A stretch of DNA of 64,000 nucleotides from contig NZ_CP050191.1 in the NCBI RefSeq assembly GCF_011745145.1, positions 4,642,180 to 4,706,179 of the forward strand, written 5' to 3'. The DNA comes from Mycobacterium sp. DL440. Lineage in GTDB: Bacteria > Actinomycetota > Actinomycetes > Mycobacteriales > Mycobacteriaceae. Below, piece after piece: positions 58,367 through 64,000 of this stretch (its first letter is position 1; every line of letters starts with the position of its first letter). The notes beneath the pieces were generated by a model. The model worked only from the letters and a program-made list of their open reading frames with translations. It ran no database searches and was not told the origin of the DNA. Position numbers and translations under genes: made by a program.

Positions 58367-59148
58367 CTCACTGCCCTCTCGGTGATCCGGTCCGACCACG
58401 CCAGTCCGGTGCAGGCCAGCAGGACTCCGATCATCAACAGCCAGCCACCCACGCCCGGGCCGCAGAGGAACGTCAGTGGCTGGGCACCGATCAACTGCCC
58501 CAGTGCAATCCCGGCCACGGGCAGCCCGGCCAGCACCGCCGCCGTCGCTCGCGGGCCCGCCATCGCCGCTTCGACGTGGGAGGAAAACCGTTCGTGCTCA
58601 ACGATGTCGCGCTGCGCGGTCCGCATCAGGGTGGCGATCGAAAGTCCGTACGCGTGGGCCAGCCGCCAGCACACCGCGAGTCTCTCCCAGTGCATCGGCA
58701 ATTGCGAAGCTGCCGCGACATCTTCCAGGCCGGCCGCGACATCGGCGCCCAGGCGGGCCCGCGCGGCGACAGCTCCCATCCCCTGGTGTACGGGCCCGGT
58801 CACCTCGCCGGCCGCAGTGCCGAAGGCATTGACCGGATGGACACCGGTGCGCAGTTCACCCACCAACACGTCCAAGGCAGCCTGCAGAGCCGCGGATTCC
58901 TGTTGCCGCTGCCGCCGCGCAGCGCGACGCCTGCGGCGTACCATAACGGTCCCGCACACCATAGCCGTGGCCACGGCGGCCGGCAATGAAAACAGCCAGG
59001 CCACAACGACTCCCAGCACCGCAACGATGGGCGCTGCGCGCACTTGCCGCCGACCCGGTGCATCAGCCCGCCGTAGCGCGGCTGCCCGCCGGAGCGTGGC
59101 CGGCCACAGCAGAAGCGCGGCGGCCAACGCCAGTGCACTCGCTGTCAC
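58363..59148 (-). CDS. TadB-like inner-membrane platform protein (Rv3658c homologue)
   Basis: 261 residues, ATG 59148 overlapping the tadA stop. Helices at about 4-20 and 40-68 precede the basic RRRRRAARRQRQQESAALQA and a GspF-type helical region (ALDVLVGELRTGVHPVNAFG). Two C-terminal helices follow. It is the first of two platform proteins and works with the ATPase TadA. Confidence 0.86.
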   Translation of the reverse strand: MTASALALAAALLLWPATLRRAAALRRADAPGRRQVRAAPIVAVLGVVVAWLFSLPAAVATAMVCGTVMVRRRRRAARRQRQQESAALQAALDVLVGELRTGVHPVNAFGTAAGEVTGPVHQGMGAVAARARLGADVAAGLEDVAAASQLPMHWERLAVCWRLAHAYGLSIATLMRTAQRDIVEHERFSSHVEAAMAGPRATAAVLAGLPVAGIALGQLIGAQPLTFLCGPGVGGWLLMIGVLLACTGLAWSDRITERAVR

Positions 59149-60305
59149 GTCGATACCCGCTGTTCGACGAGACCGTGCAGAGTCTCTGCGCCACAGCCCA
59201 AACCGGTGTCGGCGTGCCAGGCAGTCACCACCTCCAGATCGCCCCGGGTCGCTCGGCGTAGTACCGCTATCTCAGCGAGCCTGCGCCGCCCGGCACCGTC
59301 ACGCCCGACGTGCAGCAGCACCTGCACGGCCGCGGCCAGCTGACTGATCAGCGCGGCACGGTCCAGACCGCCGAGCGCGCCGAGGGCCTCCAGCCGGGCC
59401 GGCACTTCTGCCGGGCTGTTGGCGTGCACGGTGCCCGCCCCGCCGTCATGGCCGGTGTTGAGCGCGGCCAGCAGATCCACCACCTCGGCTCCACGAACCT
59501 CACCGACGACGATGCGGTCCGGGCGCATCCGCAACGCCTGCCTGACCAGGTCCCGCACGGTGACCTCACCTACGCCCTCGACGTTGGCGCCCCGGGCCAC
59601 CAACTTGACCAGGTGCGGGTGCGGCGGGGCCAATTCGGCGGCATCCTCGACACACACGATGCGTTCATGGGCCGGGACGGCGCCGAGTGCCGCCGCCAAC
59701 AGGGTCGTCTTGCCGCAGCCGGTACCGCCCGAGATCAGGAAGGCCAGCCGGGCGCGGATGACTGCCCGCACCAGGTCGGCGGCCTGCGCAGGGATCGCGC
59801 CGGAGCGGGTGAGGGTTTCGAGATTCTGAGTGGCCGGACGCAACACCCGCAGCGACAGGCAGGCGCCCGCGGCTGCCACCGGCGGCAGCACCGCGTGCAG
59901 CCGCACGGTGAACGGGCCGATGCCGCCGAGTTGACCGTCCACCCACGGCTGCGCCTCGTCGAGACGGCGCCCGGCCAGCAGCGCCAACCGCTGGGCCAGC
60001 CTCCGGACCGCGCTCTCGTCGGGGAAACGCACTGCGCTGCGGTGCAACCCGCTGTCGTCGTCCACCCACACCGCGTCGGGGGCGGTGACGAGAACATCGG
60101 TGGTGGTCGGCGCGCACAGGAGTGGTTCCAGGACGCCGGCGCCGGTCAGTTCGGTCTCCAGCAGCCGCAGGTTGCTCAGCACCTCGGTGTCTCCGAGCAG
60201 GCCGCCGGACTCCGCCCGAATCGCCGCGGCCACCACGCCGGGGCTGAGTGGAGAGGCTTCGGCCACCAGCCGTTCGCGTACCCGGTCGATCAGCGAGGTG
60301 CTCAC
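59145..60305 (-). CDS. TadA-like secretion ATPase (Rv3659c homologue)
   Basis: 386 residues from the GTG at 60305, overlapping the ssd stop (GTGA). It is a hexameric type II/IV secretion ATPase that powers pilus assembly. Walker A GGTGCGKT is at 193-200, Asp box VCVEDAAEL at about 218, Walker B RPDRIVVGEVRG at 261-272 and the His box AGTVHANS near 290-297. The length is normal. All motifs look functional. Confidence 0.93.
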   Translation of the reverse strand: MSTSLIDRVRERLVAEASPLSPGVVAAAIRAESGGLLGDTEVLSNLRLLETELTGAGVLEPLLCAPTTTDVLVTAPDAVWVDDDSGLHRSAVRFPDESAVRRLAQRLALLAGRRLDEAQPWVDGQLGGIGPFTVRLHAVLPPVAAAGACLSLRVLRPATQNLETLTRSGAIPAQAADLVRAVIRARLAFLISGGTGCGKTTLLAAALGAVPAHERIVCVEDAAELAPPHPHLVKLVARGANVEGVGEVTVRDLVRQALRMRPDRIVVGEVRGAEVVDLLAALNTGHDGGAGTVHANSPAEVPARLEALGALGGLDRAALISQLAAAVQVLLHVGRDGAGRRRLAEIAVLRRATRGDLEVVTAWHADTGLGCGAETLHGLVEQRVST

Positions 60306-61381
60306 GCCGGCTCCGGCACAGGGTGACGAGCCAGGACCGACAGCACCCGCCGCGCGGCCGTGCCAAGCGGCGATCGTGACCGCACCCGTAGGCCGCCACG
60401 CTCCAACACTTCGGCGATGCCGGCCTGTGGTCGCATCGCTGCGAGCAGCGGCAGGTCCACGATACGGGCCACCTCGGGCGCCCGCAGCCCACCCGGTGAC
60501 GGACCCCGCACGACTACACCGGCATTTGGGTTGCAGGCCAACACCCATGGCCGCGCGGCAGCTGCAGCGGTACACGACCGCACGTCGGCCGGCGTCACCA
60601 GAACCACCAGATCGGCTGCGTTCAAAGCGGTTTCGGCTGCCTCCGTGGTACGCCGAGGCACGTCGCACACCACCGTGACACCGCCCCGGCATCCCGCCTC
60701 GATCACCGCCGCCACCGGCCCGGCCTCGATATCGGCACCCGAGCGCCCACTGGAGAGCACGCTGACCCCCTCACGGCAGGGCAGCGCGTCGCGCAGTGCC
60801 GCATAACCCAACCGGCCACCCTGCAGGGCAAGGTCCGGCCAGCGCAGGCCGGCCAGGTCCTCACTGCCCGCCACCAGGTCGATTCCCCCGCTCCACGGGT
60901 CGGCCTCGATCAGCAGCGCGGCCGGCGCCGATTGAGCCAGGGCGACCGCGAACACCGAAGCACCAGCACCGCCTCTGGCGCTCACCACTGCCACCGCGGG
61001 GCCGCGACCGCCGTCGTCGCAACATGCTGCCTCGGAGAGGGCCGCCACGAGGTCGGCGTCCTGGGCGGGCAGTGTCACCACGTGTTGCGCGCCGACGGAG
61101 ATCGCGGCCTGCCAGTCGTCGGGCCGGGGGTCGTCGCGACCGACCAGGACCACCCGGGTGCGACGGGGCAGCCCCCGGGCGGCGCACCGCAATGCCGCCG
61201 CGGCATCGAGCAGCACGGCGGCGGCAGCCGTCCAGGCCTTGCGCCCGGAGGGGTCGTCGACGAGGACGAGCCCGACGCCGGCGGCAGCCGCCACCCGGGA
61301 CACGTCCTCACGCAGCTGCGGGTCGCCGATCAGAGCCAGCACGGTGCCGGACGGGGAGATCGAGACGCTCGAAATGGCCAT
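60302..61381 (-). CDS. ssd: Septum-site/CpaE-like protein Ssd (Rv3660c homologue)
   Basis: 359 residues. It is MinD/CpaE-like, with an N-terminal receiver-like half and a P-loop half. The deviant Walker A reads SARGGAGAS at 134-142: both the signature Lys and the second invariant Lys are lost, so ATP binding is doubtful. A DVPRRTTEA-type switch region and VVVRGPSPGGLRAPEVARIV follow. M. tuberculosis Ssd is known as a cell-division and dormancy-linked regulator. It is first in the Tad operon and probably positions the machine. Confidence 0.87.
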   Translation of the reverse strand: MAISSVSISPSGTVLALIGDPQLREDVSRVAAAAGVGLVLVDDPSGRKAWTAAAAVLLDAAAALRCAARGLPRRTRVVLVGRDDPRPDDWQAAISVGAQHVVTLPAQDADLVAALSEAACCDDGGRGPAVAVVSARGGAGASVFAVALAQSAPAALLIEADPWSGGIDLVAGSEDLAGLRWPDLALQGGRLGYAALRDALPCREGVSVLSSGRSGADIEAGPVAAVIEAGCRGGVTVVCDVPRRTTEAAETALNAADLVVLVTPADVRSCTAAAAARPWVLACNPNAGVVVRGPSPGGLRAPEVARIVDLPLLAAMRPQAGIAEVLERGGLRVRSRSPLGTAARRVLSVLARHPVPEPA

Positions 61382-61545
61382 GTGCCCACCCTGCGGGCAA
61401 CGACGGGGCCGGCACCATCACCAATTCGCGGATTGTGGATGAAGTACGCCCTGTGGATAAATCCTGGGGCGAGAACACACCGGGCGACACGCTGAAAATG
61501 CGGTTCCGCAACCACCGAGGCTGCACCGGCAAGAATTTTTCCCCT

Positions 61546-61643
61546 GAAAAAGGGACGACCCCCGCCAGGGGGGGAGGAGGCGGAGGTCGTCGTGCATCAG
61601 CCCCGGGGGGTCGGGCTGATACACCCTCGGCATAAGCCGAGTA
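61546..61643 (-). ncRNA. 6C/B11-type small RNA with two C-rich loops and a terminator
   Basis: On the minus strand a TATAGT box (61655-61650) starts a transcript near 61643. Three hairpins follow. The first is CTCGGC-TTAT-GCCGAG. The second has a 12-bp stem (61624-61613 with 61603-61592) whose one odd pair is U-G on this strand but C-A on the other, and whose loop is GACCCCCCG. The third has a 13-bp stem (61591-61579 with 61566-61554) and a loop UCCUCCCCCCCU, followed by CCUUUUU (terminator). Two loops with six or more C are the signature of 6C RNA. The position between Rv3660c and Rv3661 homologues is that of B11 in M. tuberculosis. Confidence 0.88.
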
Positions 61644-61649
61644 ATGCTC

Positions 61650-61655
61650 ACTATA
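61650..61655 (-). promoter_or_regulatory. -10 box TATAGT for the 6C-type RNA
   Basis: A good TANNNT box on the minus strand, 7 nt before the proposed start of the RNA at 61643. TTGGCA lies 10 nt upstream of it, too near for a normal -35; TGTTTT-like sequence occupies the usual distance. The region 61382-61801 holds no gene: the RNA, the ssd leader (61381-61545) and the HAD-gene promoter on the other strand fill it. Confidence 0.6.
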
Positions 61656-61788
61656 CACACGGAACTGCCAAAACACGCAAGGGACACCGCTGCGGGCTAC
61701 CGCCACGATCCCGGGAATCACCGCCGAAAGAATGTGTCGTGAACTGCCATTTTATATTGGCGGCCGGATAACGGGTCGTGCGTGCCTC

Positions 61789-61794
61789 TATGCT
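61789..61794 (+). promoter_or_regulatory. -10 box TATGCT for a leaderless HAD-phosphatase mRNA
   Basis: TATGCT is followed by 7 nt and then the GTG at 61802. This argues for starting the gene there rather than at the in-frame GTG 61778 or ATG 61790, which overlap the box itself. Confidence 0.6.
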
Positions 61795-61801
61795 GGCGCT
61801 T

Positions 61802-62659
61802 GTGACCGCATCCGATCGGGCTGCCGGGGAATTGATCGCACAGCAATCCGGGCCGCACGACGGTCGGCCGGTACGCACGGCGGCCTTTTTCGACCTCGAC
61901 AAAACCGTCATCGCCAAGTCCAGCACGCTTGCTTTCAGCAAACCTTTCTTCAACCAGGGTCTGCTGAACCGGCGCACCGTTCTCAAGTCGACGTACGCTC
62001 AGTTTCTGTTCCTGATGTCGGGTGCCGACCACGACCAGATGGACCGGATGCGTAGCTACATCACCAACATGTGCACCGGTTGGGATGTCGAGCAGGTCAA
62101 GTCGGTCGTCGGCGAGACCTTGCACGACATCGTCGACCCCCTGGTGTTCGCCGAGGCCGCCGAGCTGATCGCCGACCACAAGTTGTGCGGCCGCGACGTC
62201 GTGGTGGTGTCGGCGTCGGGCGAGGAGATCGTCGCGCCGATCGCCAGGGCATTGGGTGCCACCCATGCGATGGCCACCCGGATGGTGGTCGAAGAGGGGC
62301 GTTACACCGGCGAGATCGCGTTCTACTGCTTCGGCGAGGGCAAGGTCGAAGCGATCCGCGCCCTGGCCGCACGCGAGGGCTACTCGCTGGACCACTGCTA
62401 CGCCTATTCGGATTCGATCACCGATGTTCCGATGCTCGAATCGGTAGGCCACCCCACCGCGGTCAATCCCGACCGGGGCCTGCGCAAGGAGGCCGCTTCG
62501 CGCGGCTGGCCGGTGTTGACCTTCACCCGGCCGGTGTCGTTGCGCGACCGGTTCTCGGCGCCGTCGGGCGCAGCTGTCGCCACCACCGCCGCCGTCGGCA
62601 TCAGCGCTCTGGCAGCCGGCGCGCTGACGTACTCGCTGCTGCGCCGCTTCACTTCCTGA
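61802..62659 (+). CDS. HAD-IB family phosphatase, Rv3661 homologue
   Basis: 285 residues. Motif I DLDKT is at 31-35, with nucleophile Asp31 and acid Asp33. Motif II is VVVVSASGEE and motif III/IV is AYSDSITDVPML with the metal Asp. A cap region lies between. The C-terminus has one membrane helix (ATTAAVGISALAAGALTY). It resembles SerB-like phosphatases and the family of Rv3661; the substrate is not proven. It lies between two small RNA genes. Confidence 0.9.
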   Translation: MTASDRAAGELIAQQSGPHDGRPVRTAAFFDLDKTVIAKSSTLAFSKPFFNQGLLNRRTVLKSTYAQFLFLMSGADHDQMDRMRSYITNMCTGWDVEQVKSVVGETLHDIVDPLVFAEAAELIADHKLCGRDVVVVSASGEEIVAPIARALGATHAMATRMVVEEGRYTGEIAFYCFGEGKVEAIRALAAREGYSLDHCYAYSDSITDVPMLESVGHPTAVNPDRGLRKEAASRGWPVLTFTRPVSLRDRFSAPSGAAVATTAAVGISALAAGALTYSLLRRFTS

Positions 62660-62720
62660 GCTACTGCATGTAGTAGCTGAAACCCAGGCGTAACGATCGG
62701 AACTCGGGTGCAATTCACCC

Positions 62721-62749
62721 TTGCTGTGACCGTGGTCACGTAGTACAAA
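62721..62749 (+). promoter_or_regulatory. Promoter of the Ms1-type RNA with CRP-like palindrome
   Basis: TTGCTG (62721-62726) and TACAAA (62744-62749) are 17 nt apart. Between them the perfect palindrome GTGACC-GT-GGTCAC (62726-62739) matches a CRP-type site TGTGA-N6-TCACA except for the last base (TGTGACCGTGGTCACG). A factor bound there would cover the core promoter. Confidence 0.6.
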
Positions 62750-62755
62750 GGAACC

Positions 62756-63062
62756 ACGGAAGCTTGGATGAGGCCAAGGTGTAGCCGGAAGAGAAGGCTA
62801 AATCTCCCGAACCGGGCTCCCCAGCACGGGTCCCGGCACCCACGCGGAGCACATGCCGCGGAATAGGCAAAAGCGTTGCGGGCCTGCGTGATTGCGAAGA
62901 GCGGACGGCCACGACGGCCCCTTGGGTAGGGTTGCAGCCGAAGCGCATTGCAAGGACGCCGAGGCCACCCACGCAACCCACATTGGCACGCTTGGTAACC
63001 GGTATCCGTGCTAGCGGGCGACGAGCCGAGACATCGTTTCGGACCGTCGCCCGCTTTCGTTT
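62756..63062 (+). ncRNA. Ms1/MTS2823-type RNA (6S-like, RNA polymerase core binding)
   Basis: The 428-bp gap between the Rv3661 and Rv3662c homologues has no credible coding frame but has a promoter and, about 300 nt later, a strong terminator: GCGGGCGAC (63014-63022) pairs with GTCGCCCGC (63046-63054) and TTTCGTTT follows. The size, strand and position match MTS2823 of M. tuberculosis and Ms1 of M. smegmatis. The body contains many purine-rich stretches (for example GGAAGAGAAGG). The identity rests on locus and size; the fold was not computed. Confidence 0.85.
63014..63062 (+). terminator. Intrinsic terminator of the Ms1-type RNA
   Basis: A 9-bp GC-rich stem (63014-63022 with 63046-63054), inner partial pairing CCGA/TCGG and a TTTCGTTT tail. 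It lies 26 nt before the end of the convergent Rv3662c-like gene. Confidence 0.85.
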
Positions 63063-63087
63063 GCTGCGAGTACCCCGGGCGGCGCGT

Positions 63088-63828
63088 TCAGCCTGCCGCC
63101 GACTGGGCGATCTGCAGCGCTTCGCGCGCGCCGCCCTTCAGGGCCTCACTGCTGAGCAGCAGCCAGGCGGTCAGCCCGTCTGCTGTCCCGGAGGCGAATC
63201 CCCGTGCAGCAGCCTGGTACTCCCCCGACTTCCGCATCCAGTGCACCTCGGGGACACCCAGACCGTGCGGATCCAGCCCGCTGGCGATGGTCACCAGGCG
63301 CGACACCGCGCGGGCCACCACCCCGTCGGCGGTCCCGAATGGAGCCAGGGTGATGAGTTCGCCATGGGCGACCGCGGCCAGCACGGGAGCAGGAACCTTG
63401 GAGCCGCCCGCCACGATTTCGGTCAGCAGCTCGAGGCGGCGTCCGACGTCGGGATCGGTCCGTGGCCGGCCCAGGTGCTCGTCGTCGGTGAGGTCGGCCG
63501 CGGCCAATGCGTGCAGCCGGGCCAGGGCCTGCATCGGCGCCCGCTGCCACACACCGACCAACGAGGTGGCGCCGCCTTCGAGTGCTTCGGCGACGCGGAT
63601 GGCGCCTGCCGTCACCGAATCAGGTTCGCCGTCGGCGGACAGCTGGAGGGCCCCGCCATCGAGCACCGCGGACGCCCGTGCCGCACGCAGCGCGGCCTCG
63701 GCCGCCGTCTGCGGCCAGCCGCGCAGATTGAACTTGTGTCGATGCGCCCGGCCCAGGGCCTCACGCACCTCGTCACTGGCCGCAGAAACACCGGGCAGGT
63801 CGACCAGCGGTGCGAGTGGATCGCTCAT
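63088..63828 (-). CDS. Conserved hypothetical, Rv3662c homologue
   Basis: 246 residues from the ATG at 63828, chosen because similarity to the mycobacterial family begins MSDPLAPLVDLPGV. The protein is mainly helical, with FNLRGWPQTAAEAALRAARA and AGGSKVPAPVLAAVAHGELI as characteristic stretches and no signal peptide. In the literature it is described only as conserved; some databases name it oxidoreductase without evidence. I see no nucleotide-binding motif. Confidence 0.8.
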   Translation of the reverse strand: MSDPLAPLVDLPGVSAASDEVREALGRAHRHKFNLRGWPQTAAEAALRAARASAVLDGGALQLSADGEPDSVTAGAIRVAEALEGGATSLVGVWQRAPMQALARLHALAAADLTDDEHLGRPRTDPDVGRRLELLTEIVAGGSKVPAPVLAAVAHGELITLAPFGTADGVVARAVSRLVTIASGLDPHGLGVPEVHWMRKSGEYQAAARGFASGTADGLTAWLLLSSEALKGGAREALQIAQSAAG

Positions 63829-63954
63829 AGTCGAAACGCTAGCCGACCGCTGAACTTCATCGCGCCGACCGTTGGGCGCATCAGAACCGCCGCCCGGCAA
63901 CCGTCTCGTGACGTCCCAACGCCGGTGCAACCTTTGGTGACTAGGCTCACATCC

Positions 63955-64000
63955 ATGTCAAACGCGCCAGCGACGCCTACCGAAGTTCCGTCAGCCTATC
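63955..64000 (+). CDS. Start of a probable acetyl-CoA synthetase gene (truncated by window end)
   Basis: Only 15 codons are present: MSNAPATPTEVPSAY. They resemble the N-terminus of mycobacterial Acs, and in M. tuberculosis acs lies near here. A TAGGCT box (63942-63947) 7 nt before the ATG suggests a leaderless mRNA. The identification is weak because the window ends. Confidence 0.45.
   Translation, partial: MSNAPATPTEVPSAY

Noticed and set aside
61382..61643. c-di-GMP riboswitch controlling the pilus operon
   Set aside because: The conserved GEMM core words are not present; the hairpins and C-rich loops fit 6C RNA instead.
62404..62989. Several 60-190-residue frames across the Ms1-type RNA
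   Set aside because: They overlap a gap with promoter and terminator of an RNA gene and show no protein-like conservation or ribosome binding sites.

Overview
The window is chromosomal DNA of a fast-growing mycobacterium (Mycolicibacterium type). It is GC-rich and uses many GTG starts, ATGA/GTGA gene overlaps and TANNNT boxes 6-7 nt ahead of leaderless starts. Gene order follows M. tuberculosis from coaX (Rv3600c) to the Rv3662c homologue. I identified families by recall and by visible motifs; no database search was run. Two slots that hold ESX material in M. tuberculosis (espACD between ftsH and ephA; PE/PPE/esx genes before lpqG) are empty of it here.

Layout. 1-9.9 kb: one overlapping minus-strand block for folate (folE-folP-folB-folK), coenzyme A precursors (panC-panD-coaX) and ftsH. 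10-14 kb: epoxide hydrolase, luciferase-like monooxygenase, alcohol dehydrogenase and LpqG-like lipoprotein. 14-21 kb: molybdopterin oxidoreductase, then hpt-tilS-Zn protease-dacB facing ppa. 21-28.4 kb: accessory metabolism and a five-gene partner-switching module (STAS antagonist, RsbW-type kinase, receiver, histidine kinase, receiver-PP2C phosphatase). 28.5-37.3 kb: terC behind a probable Mn2+ riboswitch, then a tightly coupled envelope cluster (PosA-type NRPS/acyltransferase, M1 peptidase, flippase-like protein, GT2, DUF2304). 37.3-42.5 kb: TetR-deacylase operon with a likely operator, galE and a GT-C-like membrane protein.

42.5-46 kb is a lower-GC accessory cassette between core genes: an EspA/EspE-like type VII effector and three small lipoproteins. 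The effector frame contains one amber codon and the third lipoprotein carries an apparent 1-base deletion, so the cassette looks like it is decaying. Core genes resume with tRNA-Thr(CGT), holB, adenylate cyclase, topA, cspA, an MZB-domain helicase and an Rv3651 homologue.

56.9-61.4 kb is the Tad/Flp pilus-like operon (ssd-tadA-tadB-tadC-pilin-tadE-tadE/G), in which the tadE start is anomalous. Two noncoding RNAs flank the HAD phosphatase gene: a 6C/B11-type sRNA with two C-rich loops upstream of ssd, and an Ms1/MTS2823-type RNA of about 300 nt with a CRP-like palindrome in its promoter. The window ends at the first codons of a probable acetyl-CoA synthetase gene.
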